From Pomphorhynchus laevis (lineage: Eukaryota > Acanthocephala > Palaeacanthocephala > Echinorhynchida > Pomphorhynchidae), in assembly GCA_012934845.2 (NCBI GenBank), contig WNNJ02000219.1, positions 1-64,000 of the forward strand: 64,000 nt of DNA, in the 5' to 3' direction. Every line of letters starts with the position of its first letter. Positions within the stretch are counted from its first letter, which is position 1. Below the pieces are notes generated by a model. It saw nothing but the letters and a program-made list of their open reading frames with translations. It was not told the origin of the DNA and made no database searches. This document shows, piece by piece, positions 26,601-38,600 of this stretch. The translations under genes and the position numbers were made by a program.

Positions 26601-29600
26601 TTAGTGACTGTACATAGTAAGCTACGACTGCAGTTGAGGGCGTGTTGTAGGACTTTCTCCCAGTCTTTTATTCCAAGATTGAGGGTGCGTAGTGCTAGAC
26701 GTATCGTAGTCCAAATCTGGCCGACAAATCGTTCCGCTTGTCCGTTTCCTCTGGGATTGAATGGAGACGAATGACTTGAGGATATGTTCCGAGAAAGTAA
26801 GTATTGTTTCAGCTCGGTTGACCTAAAGCAAGTTGCGTTATCAGAATGTATAAACTCCGGGGTGCCGAACGTCGAAAATAGCAGTTCAAGCTTCTCAATC
26901 ACTGTTTATGAACTGGTGTCTTTGCAGGGGAAATCGAATGGAAAACGACTGTATTCGTCGACCACGACCAGGAGGTAAGGATTTCTTTGTGTTGATGTTG
27001 GTAAAGGACCTTTGAAGTCCATGGATAGCCGCTCAAATGGACGAGTCGACTTTATAACATAGGATCCTTCTAGATGCGGATACTGGGGTTTTATCTCTGA
27101 ACAAACTAAGCAGTTATTGCAAGTTAGTCTTACGTCGTCGCATGAAAACGGTAGATTGTTTTTTCGTACATATGCTGTTAAGCGTCGTATTCCAGGATGG
27201 CACAAATCAACGTGTAGCTGTTTAAGAGAGGCTAGATCAGACCCTGCTGCGCAGACTCGCGTTAAAGTGTCGGCAACGTGGTTTTGTTTGCCAGGTCTGT
27301 AGATAATCTTAAATTCGAACTCTGATAGTTCGAGGCGCCATCTATTAATCTTCTCATTTTTGATTTGGCTCTTGCTCTTGTTGTTTAGCATGAACGATAC
27401 GGACCTTTGATCAGTAATAATCGTAAAGGGGCGTCCGATAAGGTGGTGTCTCCACTTTCGAAGTGACTCCACAATAGCATGCACTTATTTCTCAATTGCC
27501 GACTATCGCGACTCCGGATTGGTCAACGACCGAGAGAAAAAGGCCACTGGTCTTCCTTCTTGGCTGAGAGATGCGGCTATGGTTGTCGTGTATGCGTCAG
27601 TTTCGACAGTTAATGGCTTATTGTTGTCAATGTGATATAGTGCGGCTTTCATTATGTCCGATTTTATGCCTTCGAACGCTGTGATTGCCTCATCATTCAT
27701 GGGAAACTGTGAAACTTTAATTTTTGCCATTTTGAGTGCAAAGTTTGCTATCCAATTCGCATAGTAAGCAAACATACCTTGCACTCGTTTAAGTTCAGAC
27801 TGACATGATGGAATTGGCAGGGATTTCAGAGGCTCAAATCGTTCCGGGTCTGGTTTGAAGCTACCATTTTTGATCTGATATCCGAGACGGTTGATTTCTT
27901 CTCTACAGAATTTGCATTTTCCATTGTTGAACTTTAAGTTTAATGATGTACAGACTGAAAGAAATCGATCTACATTTCGCTCATGCTCCTCTTCTGTGCG
28001 TCCACATATAGTGATGTCGTCTAGGTAGACGTATGTGTCGGTCAAATCATTGTCCGCGATTATTTTATCCATGATACTTTGAAAGCATGCTACCGCGTTC
28101 TTTAAACCAAAAGTAATCCTTGTAAATTGATAAAGTTTGCCGCATGCTTCGAATGCCGTATATTGACGATCGGATGGGTGAATTTCGACTTGGTGATAAG
28201 CGGATTCAAGATCAATAGTTGAGAAGAATTTGTATTGAGATATTCCCGTGATCAGGTACTCTATGTTTGGAAGTGGATATCCGTCGAGATGTGTATATTG
28301 GTTTATTGTCTTGGAATAGTCCACAACCACTCGTTTCTTTCTTCGCTGGTTAGTCGTCACGAATGCTTGTGCTCGCCGAGGCGATGTGCTAGGCTCAATT
28401 ATGTGTTCCCGGAGAAGTTTGTCTATCTCATTACGTATGAACGCATAGTTCTCGCGTGTGTTTTCGAGATTTTGTAATAATAGGTGTACAGCTTTCTTTT
28501 TAGTGCTCAAATAGCTTTGGAGGTTCAGCAATGTTCATTACTCTCAATGAAATTGGTTCTTCTTGACCGTGAAATCGAAATTGTATGTTGGAATGTCTCT
28601 TCATAAAGTTGATACCAAGGATGATGTCTGAACAATGATCGTCTAGAATCAGTAGTTTTACGTTACGAAATAGCTTTCCTTGCATATGAATGTCGACTGT
28701 TATCGAACCTTTTGAAGTTACCTGAATTCCAGGAGGATGCCATTGATATTTTGGATTGCAGACGCCACACTTTCACATTTAATCGTGTTATGTGATTCGA
28801 GCTTACGAAGTTCAATGTGCTCCCGGTGTCAAATAAAGCGCTTAGGCAAATGCCGTTAACAAATACCTTTTGTGTAGCAATGCTGCCGCTTGATCCGCAA
28901 AGCCCGCCGTTACTTTGGAATGCAGCGTTACAGTGCCCCGACCGGCAAACCTTGGCGAAGTGTCCTGTTTTCTGACACTTATTACATACCGAATTTCGTG
29001 TGGGACAATGTTTCCTTGTATGCTTGAATTTTCCACCGCAGAAGTAGCATTTCCACGTACTTGATTTATCAGCTGCTGCGACTTGCTCGGCATTTATGGC
29101 TGTCAAGTTGTGGTTGGGATGTACCGTTTCCTCAACGGATTCATTATGTACTGCAGATGCAAGCCGGTTAGGTGCGCTGTATGATTTGACCCTCGACTCG
29201 GCTAATTCAGGAGACCGAATTTGAGTACATGCTGTTTGTAAATGCATTTCGAAGTTTTCCAGCAATCGTTGGCGAATATGATCAGAATAGATTCCGGTGA
29301 TTATGGCGTCAAGAAGCGTCTCATCGTGATAGCTCTCGGCGGTCATGGCTTCGAAGTTGCATTTCGCTGTCAGCAGACGTAGTTCGGATAAGTATTGGTC
29401 GAACGTTTCATTCGGACTTTGCTTCCGACACCGCAGCATGTGTCGGGCGTATACTTGGCTAACTGGCCGCTTATATCGCTCACTGAGCAACTTTATGGCA
29501 TCAGTGTAGTTCGCACACGTTCTAATGAGCTTAAACACTGCTGGCGATACGAAATTGAATAGCGTGTATAGTTTCGAGTCTTCATCCTCTACTGCCAGCT

Positions 29601-32600
29601 TTCGAATGTAATTTTTGAACGTTACGGACCAATGACGGAAGTGATCCTGCGCTTTAGGATCGTCGGGTAATATCGTCGGACGCTCTGGTCGTAGATGAGA
29701 TTCCGCCATAGAGATAACATTACTCAATAAATTGTAGTGTACACAGATACCCTTGTAAAAAGCTTTATTGAGTAGTATCTACAAAACAAAGTAGTAAAAC
29801 AAAGTAGTGTAAATAGTTAACATTAAGGGTTAAGATTTACAATATAAATGGTAAGGTAATTTTCATCACAAGTACCCACCTTTCCAAACCGCCTTCCGCT
29901 CTAATCACTCCACAGAAATCGCCTGCATGAAAGGTTACAACGACTTACTCATTTCTCGAGAAAAGGCTCTATATAGTGTTCCCATCTCCCACAAGCTCTC
30001 CTCCACATTCGACATTGTCGATCACTCCGTCCTCCATTCTCGCCTTCATTATGATTACGGCTTTTCTTGGTTCGCCACATATCTATCCGACCGTTCCTTT
30101 CATGTCTGTTCTAATTCATCATCCTCCCCACCCATCCTTATTTTTTGCGGGGTTCCACAAGGTTCAGTCCTAGGTCCCCTGCTTTTCTCTCTTCTGCTTG
30201 GCGACCTCTCTCCGTTTATCAAACCTTACTCCTTTAACGTCATGCAATACGCCGATGACATCCTCATCTATGCTCATGCACCCGTACATCGCATACACGA
30301 TATCGACATTTCTGCCTCCAACTGTCTTTCTTCTATCTACAAACGTCTCTCCAATCTCCATATCGTTCTAAACCCCGACAAGTCTAAAATAATGTGGATC
30401 CTCCCCCGTAAACCAAACATATCTCCTCCCACTGTATATTTTGCCTCGTCAATCATCCACATATTCCACAATCTCACTTTCTTAGGCTTCCATTTCGATA
30501 ATAACCTTTCCCTTAAATCCTTCGTCCGTGACAAGGTTCGCTCGTCTAATTTAATTCTCTGTGGCATCCGCATTATCCGCCCTCTTATCGACTTCCGTTC
30601 TTCTATGTATCTTCTTTCATCGCTTCTTTTCCCTAAAATCGATTACTGCCTTAGCCTTTTCGCAAATTTTCCAAAATCCATCATCCCCTACAACGAATAA
30701 TTAACTCTGCCGTTCGAGTGGTCTTTCGTCTCTGTTGCTTCGACCACACATCCACATATCTTGCCCAACTCTCCTGGCCCACCATCCACAAATTAATTGA
30801 ATTGAAAAATCATACCATCAAATGGCACATCGGATATTATTTATTAGTCAATTCATAAAATTTACTTTTATTTTAATTTTAAATTTTAACTTTGTATAAA
30901 TTATATAAAATCTTATATATCAATTATTTATTATTTAAAATTATTTATTATTTATTATTTAATTTTTTTAATTTTTTAAATGGTGGGCCCTGAAATGGGC
31001 TCAGCATTTGTCATTAAATGGGAAAACCTAATTGCGCCTCTGGAGTACTTGGGTTATCTCTGATTAGTCTTCTTTTCAAGCGAACTTTCCCCAGAGCAAA
31101 GACTAAAGTTTCGCAAGCTCCTTATCTCGCGATTACCGAGCATAATCCGCCTCGATTGGATTCTTCGGGGAGTGAGATACCCCGGGTGGTTTAGTTGAAG
31201 AGCGGCCTTTTGGATTGGCTAGAAGGCTTAGGTCCTTGTAGACCTGAGGCCGCGACACAATGAAGACTTTATTAACTTCCGGACTGACTTTGTTTTCTGT
31301 TTTCATCTGTATGTTTTTCTTTTTAAAACTTTTTAGTGGTTATATAGTTGTTAACAAAATCCTTATTATTATTTTTTAAAATATTAAGTATGCATAAATA
31401 AACTTTATTTAAATCCACAAAATATTCACTTAGGGGAAAACATTTAAAAAATATAAATTAATTTAAAAACGAAACAAATTCTAAAAATATTCAGTATATA
31501 CTGACTAGATACTATGAAATATTATCTACTGTGACCTAACTAAACTCATCTCTCATTTCCTCCTAAGTAATTATCGTAAGTTAATATTAATAACCTCTAA
31601 TCCTTATTTTTATATATCGCCTGTTATTAGTCAATTCACAAAAATGACTTTTATTTTAAATTTCAATTTTTTATTTTAACTTGATATAAATTATATAAAA
31701 TCTTATATAACAATTATTTATTATTTATAATTATTTATTATTTTATTATTTTATAATTTCTTTTTTCAATATGTTTAATTTATAAATAATTTAATATACG
31801 TAGACTCAGTTACCTGATCTGATTAAGAGAAAATTCCAACTCAAGAGCCAATTTATTCATCTATCTTTAGATAGATGAATAGATGAACATCTATTTTATA
31901 AATAATTTAATATACGTAGATAGACTCAGTTATATAATCTGATTTATATTAGTTATATGAAATATTATATACACGGGAATATAAGATTGAATATAAAATT
32001 CCTGGGTTCCTCGACTCATTCTATGTCGGGTCAATTAATAGGGCCGAAACCTGATAGCATATCAGTTCCTTCTGAACTGTTCTATCAGAAGTAGTTTATC
32101 AGAAGATGCTGCATAGCAGCAACTAATTATTATTTAATTATTTAGTTATTTGAATTTTATTTACTTTTTTTATAAATAATATAAAATACGTAGAATTGAT
32201 CATAGCAATTAAAAACCTAATCATAAGTGTGTTTGATTAATATTTTTTATAAGATTTTTCGTGTTAGGTATCCATAGGGTATATTGTGCCCGATGGAATT
32301 GCTGACCTAGATGGTATTCTTTTGGCTGGAGATAAGATTGTTGAAATCGATGGCGTAGATGTATCTGGGGCATCCCATCAATTTGCAGTTGATTTAATTC
32401 TAAAATCAAAAGAACGAAAAAAGGTTACTGTAAACGTTGAACGAGATTCTTTTGTTTATGACAGTGATAATGTTACAATTCAAAAGCTTTCTTCGCAGAC
32501 TAATATTATTAATCCAGGTAATACATCAACATAATTAAAATCGTTTTGCAGATAAATAATTTCGGTTTTGTGTATTTTATTTATTTTATTTAACGTCATG

Positions 32601-35600
32601 CGTATTCTAGTTTTGAAAACAATTAGAAAATATCTTTAATATATCTGAGCATTTAACAAATAATAATTAAATATTAATAAATATACAATTAATAAATAAA
32701 TGTTTTATTTATCTGAGCATATAACAAATAATGTTCAAATTAGTCAGCAAATTAATAAAATCAGTTAGATTCGATTAATTATAATTTTATCTAATTAGAA
32801 GCAAATAAGAGAGTGCGAATTTTGCGTTTGTAATTTTATTATTCTAATTTAATTAATTGTAGAAACGTAATATCTGATTTTAGTTTTGTCATTGAGATTA
32901 ATGTCATTTTGAGTTCAATACAAAGGGTCAGTAAAACTGTTCAAATTCAATAACTTCTAAGTAAATAACTTTTTGTATTTTCAAATAAGCATTTTATAAT
33001 AAGCACTTTATATGGACCTCTTCACAAAGTTCAAAACGGATAATTTATTGAATTCAATTAATATTTTCTCTATTTTATAGCTGCTAGGTTGTAATTTTCA
33101 TTGACAAACGTAATCTATTGAAATAAGAGTTTGATCCTTAGCTATACCATTCTGTATTGAGTGTTGCCTTCGGCTACAATCAGAAATGATGTATATTTAA
33201 TCTAAATAATTACCAAAGTATCATGAACAATCTTATCTGGAGTGTACATCTCACTTTGATTCTTGTAATAGTGTAGTGAACGATACATTTGAATTGTCAT
33301 ATTGTACAAATTAAAATGTGTTGAATTTGCATTAACAAGATTTCACTTCGACTTGCGATATTTTCCTTTAAAATTATACTAATAACAATCAATTACAATC
33401 AAAATACAAGAACAGTCCAAATACAAGAACCTAATTCAATTAAAGCAAACAGTGACAATCAGTAATGGAGAATTAAAAATTTTGCATTTGTTTTAAATTT
33501 TCGATAAAAAAACATTGAATTTGTTTTGTTTATTAATTAATTTATTTTGTATTTATTAATGGACGATAAATTCGAAAGTCAAATGTTTGAAAGCCAAATT
33601 TTATCAATAATACGCAAAGTGTTTGAATTATGGAATCAGTTGTGATTGAATTTTATATTTTGTGATTTTAGAAACGTAATATCTGATTTTAGTTTTGTTA
33701 TAAGCTTAGATTGGTGAATCATTGATTTAAAGAGTTTCTTTTCGTTTTCACTTAATTTTGTATATATAATACGGTAATAAAATTTTGATATATTATCGAT
33801 AAACAAATAGTTTCTTGTTCCAATATTTCGACTTTCTATCGAAGTCATTGTCAAGGATGTCATCTAGAAAAATTTACAATCAGTACAATAAAAACTACAA
33901 AATAAAAGTTTCTATTTGTAGAGTTTTGTTCACGTCCAAATTCATTGAATTTTATATTTATAAATGGACGATCAATTCGAATGAGGAGAGCTTCCACCAG
34001 TCTTAATTCGTATGTACTATTGCATTTGTAAAGTATTTTAAAATTCTTTATCATCTCGTCTAATGCAAAAACTCCTAAATTATATTCGGCTTCTGGATGC
34101 TTCTGGATCGCACTACTCTTATACTTGAACTGTTTGATACGATCCAACAATTTACAACTTGTGTAACTTATATAAGCGGCGTTACAGCCAGCTTTTTTAC
34201 ATGAATATTGATACACAACGTTGTGAGTGTTTTCTGGAGTGGTTATCTTCCTCAACGAAAACATAGATCCTAAACGATATTGCGTTTCTATAATTAATTA
34301 AATATATATAATACGGGAATAAAATTTTGATATAGCATAGATAAACAAATGCAATAGTACATACGAATTAAGACTGGTTGAAGCTCTCCTCATTCGAATT
34401 GATCGTCTATTAATAAATATAAAATTCAATGAATTTGGACGAGAACAAAGCCCTACAAATAGAAACTTTAAATAAAGTAAAAACGAAAAGGAACTCTTTA
34501 AATCAATAAATTAATTGTAATTAAATAAGATCGAAATTAATCTTATTTTTCCTAAATTTTAAATAATTTATTTTGCATGAGTAGATTTCAAAATCAGAAA
34601 GATAAAACTTTAAATTTCTACTATATTTTCTCTTATCATTTGTCAGAATTAACGCAAACTTACTTTGTATGGTGTTATTTTAATGAATTTATCTATTTAT
34701 ATACTACATTATTGTATATTAATCTGAGTTTTGATTTACAATTTCACCGAGCCTACGAGCGATTAAAATAATCAACAGAAACAGTTTATACAAAATTTAG
34801 AAGTAAAATATAACTGTATTCGCGAGGAAGAATCCAACATAAACTTGAGCTTCATTGAGTCTTGTTGTTTCAAATTCATATTGCGCAATATGTGCAACTG
34901 TATGCGAGTAAGATATCCTTGTTGTTTTTCTACAATATTTGCATTTACGGTTTAAATGACTCCTATGGAGTGACTCTAACAGTTATCATCACAACAAAAG
35001 TTGTGATGATAACTACCATATAATATTATTAATTAATAATATTATAATATATTTATTATTTATTAATTATTATTTAATTAGGAGATTAATTATCATATTT
35101 CGGCCCCTATTTCTCTACATAGTAGCGAAACCAATTTTAATTCTTCGTAGTATGTCTTTTTGGCGCATTTTATTACACATTAATTTTTGGTTTGAATTGC
35201 TTATCTCTTCAAACTTTTTCTTCTTATTCTATCACTACTTTACTATATAATGTTGGCAAAACGTTTTGATTTTTAGAAACAGTTTGAAATTGTAAAATTT
35301 CAAATGTAAATTTTAATGTGTAAATTTGCATAAAATACAAATTTCATTGTTTTACAGAATAATTTTTTCTTTTAGCGAAGACGGACAAATATCCATTTAC
35401 TCTTACTCTAACAAAAGCAAATGATGAAAGCTACGGGTTTGTAATATCTTCTTCGGTCGATCAGTTATATTCTGTGATCGGTTAGTCATCTCCAATTACA
35501 GCTCCAATTAAACTATAAAATGCTTTCTTTAAACATTTTTCGGCAGTGTAAACCTGCACTGCAGGTTTACACTGCCGACAATTTTATTATAAAATTTTTA

Positions 35601-38600
35601 TTTAAGTTATAATGATTCAAATTTAAGTCACCTCACTGAGAACATTAATTATGCACACGTAACTTATTATTTAATATAATTAGAAAAAAATCGAGTTCAA
35701 TAAGCAATGAAAAACTATGAGTTCTACATTTAAACAATTTAATTGAACTTTTAGGCCGAATTCTAGATAATAGCCCAGCGTATCGTTCGAATGCTTTATC
35801 TGCCGGAGATAGAATTCTTTCAGTAAATGGAATGTGCATTGACAGGATGGCGCATAACGAAATTGTTTCACTCATTAGAGAATCAGGAAATAAAATCACT
35901 CTAGAAATTGGTGCTCCATCATTATGTAAGTCTTTGATTGCCGTAAAAATTATAATTTTTGTGAAATAATTTATATTTTTTTATAAAAATATTATATTTA
36001 TTTAAATCAAGTTAAATGTTTTTATTTAGTTATATCGTTTTATATTTTTCTCGAGAATTATAATATCTTAATATCATATTTTCTAAAATATTATTTTCTA
36101 CTATCAAACATGGAATAAAAATACCAAACAGGGTACCCACAAATGGGTTCCATAAAGTTACTAATATTGTCTTCGTTATGAATCAGACAGTTACCCATTA
36201 AATCTATCGTGTTCCATTCTTAAAACGTGGGGTACCCTGTTTAGTACCCTGCGTTTTCAAAAAACATAATGCAACAATCTGGCTATTCCCGGATGACACA
36301 GGCTTTCGTGTATGTATTTCAATTCTCCAGTACAGTCGCTAGTTGCACATGTAATTCTTGACGTTGAATCAGCTGATTTGTTGGCCTTGTCTGGTCTTTA
36401 TTCGATTGCAAACTTGTACGTCGCCAACTCTGATCTCCAACGAGCAACCTTATCGCTTTTATTCGGTTTGCTAAATTTTGATTGAACATAAAGGCAACAG
36501 ATCTCTGATCAGTAATCACGTCGAAAATTCTGCCCATCATAAAGTGTTTCCAATGTTTAAGGACTTCTACTATAGCAAAAGCCTCTTTTTCGACGCTTGA
36601 CTGTCGTAATGATGATTTAGGTAAGCTTCGCGAATAAAAAGCGATTGGCTGATCATCCTGACTGAGAACAGCACCAATGGACGAGTAATAAGCGTCGGTT
36701 TCTACCGTCAATGGAAGGTCTGGGTTGTAGGCGTAAAGAAATGAATTAGAACTTTCCATCTTCAGTTCGTTTATTCTCTGAATGATACTCTGATCTAAGG
36801 GAAATTGGCTACAATCAACTAAAGGTCGAATGTTCGTCAAAAAGGCGGTAATCCATTTGGCATAATAAGTTAGTAATCCCAAAAGTCGCTTCAAAGTTGT
36901 GTTATTTTCAGGAATAGGATACGTCACAAGAGGACGAATACGATCGATATCGGACTTCACACAACCTTGACAAATTGTATACCCAAAGAAGTTGAGTTTG
37001 GTTTTTCGAAGATTTGATTTCTCTTCCGCACGCTTGATATTCAATTTATGGATTACGTCGACGAACTTGGTGAATATTATGTCATGTTCGTTATAATAGT
37101 GACCGCAAATAGTAATGTCGTCCAAATAGGAGAACACTCCTTCCAAATTGTACTCTTCGATAATCTTGTTCACAATGCCTTAGAATACTGAAACTGCATT
37201 AGTTAATCCGAATGGGATCCTGCGAAATTGATACAATCGTCCCCATGCTTCGATGGCAGTGTATTGATTGTCCTCTTTCAGTAATGGAATTTGATGATAA
37301 GCATTAGATAAATCGACGGTAGAGAACACTGAATGTGATGCGATCTTTGTTATCAGATGTTCGATAAGATGTTGTAAAGCAATTGATTGTTCGGAAGTAG
37401 TCCACTCCCATTCTACTTTTGCCATTTCGATTTGTAACGACTAAACTTGTGCTCTCCAAGCAGAACTACTTTCTTCGATAATGTCGGCTTTTAGGAGTTT
37501 ATCTATTTCACTTCAGATAAATACGGAATTTGAAGGTGTTTGTCGCCTTGATTTAGTGGCAATTGGTAAAAGATTATACGAAAGGTTTGGAAACAGAGTG
37601 ATTAGATTAGTTTTGATTGCCACCTTATGTAGTGTGCTTACGACCGTCAGTCCCGGAAGTTTTCCACTAAAGAGAAATGTCACATACGCGTAGTCTTTCA
37701 TGAATTCCCTACCCAATATAACATTGGTGCAAAGGATGGAATAACGGAGAAGCGGCAGTGTTCATAAACTGTATTGTTGTATTCAATCGAAACCAAGCAT
37801 TGACTCTTGATAATTGCCGAAGATACAGAAGAAGCCATATATACCCTTTTGTAACATGGAGTTGTAGTAGTACCAGTCTGTCCACAAGATTTGAATCGAT
37901 AAAATTCTCACAGCTGACGGTATCTACAAGAGCCTCGGCTAACCTACCCTCAATACAAACACGCTTCAGTGATTTCTGATCTATCGAAGAAGGTTTAGAG
38001 ATTGAACAGATCGCAAATGAAGTAGATTTCTGAATCCTATGTTTTGAGCGGCATACCTGGGCGAAATGCCCAGATTTTCGGCAACTGAAACATGTGACAT
38101 CACGTGCCGGACATTGAGTACGATTATGATAGTTATTGCCATAGAATAAGCATAATTTACTGTTACGGAGGGCAGCGTTAATGATTTTCAAGGAATTGTT
38201 CGGATTCGTTATTTTTTTGCGTAACAGTCGCTAGACTCGTATTGTCGGAGGGGACAAATAAGGCTGCTTGTTGTTGAGCTGCCTCTAACGATGCTGCCAT
38301 CGAAACGATTTCATCTAGGTCACTTTTGTTTGACTCGATAATCCTTTCTCGAATATAGGAGTTATGTATCCCTTGAATGAACGAATTTGTGATGTGATTT
38401 TTGCGATTTATTTCCGCGTCCACTGCTTCAAAATCACATTGTGAGGCAAGATCTTCCAGCTGTCAAATTTAGAGATGCATACCGGTTTTTCTTGGCCGAA
38501 TGTATGCATTGGAATCGCGCAAAAATGACGTTGATTGGCTTCTTGAACTTTTCATAAAGTGTATTAATGGCGGAATCAAATGTAGCACAGTCATTAATAA

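Larger units (their letters stand above)
25916..29870 (-). mobile_element. Ty3/gypsy-type LTR retrotransposon fossil
   Basis: A complete-length element in minus orientation, inserted in the LINE. From right to left: 5' LTR (29733-29870); a gag region with two CCHC zinc knuckles (about 29060-28940); an aspartic protease segment; reverse transcriptase; RNase H; integrase with its zinc-binding N-terminus and catalytic core; a C-terminal tail; a purine-rich tract; and 3' LTR (25916-26052). All usual pol parts in gypsy order are present. The coding region is broken in about five places, so it is dead. By eye the two LTRs differ at roughly ten of about 137 positions, suggesting moderate age. It is flanked by the 5-bp duplication AGTAC. 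Confidence 0.92.
24120..30830 (+). mobile_element. APE-type LINE (CR1/Jockey group), split by an LTR element
   Basis: The LINE occupies 24120-25915 and 29871-30830; a gypsy fossil sits between. ORF1's C-terminus is at 24120-24285 (KKRRREENGETSLSIRN). ORF2 then shows an apurinic-type nuclease (LSLLNTRSILNKSDLIINLF, CLTESW; then VLSDFNIRLD; LSDHFLVTL) and a reverse transcriptase: fingers at 25500-25900, HSTEIACM near 29910, FDIVDHSVL, FCGVPQGSVLGPLLFSLLLG, MQYADDILIYAH. A C-terminal FDHTSTYLAQLSWPTIHK segment follows at 30730-30790. Several frameshifts and in-frame stops are present in ORF2. The same family contributes 52955-53500 and 6920-7090. It is GC-rich against the host. Confidence 0.88.

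Noticed and set aside
31190-31265. tRNA or rRNA gene in the GC-rich island
   Set aside because: An A-box-like TGGTTTAGTTG is present but there is no B box at the right distance and no cloverleaf.
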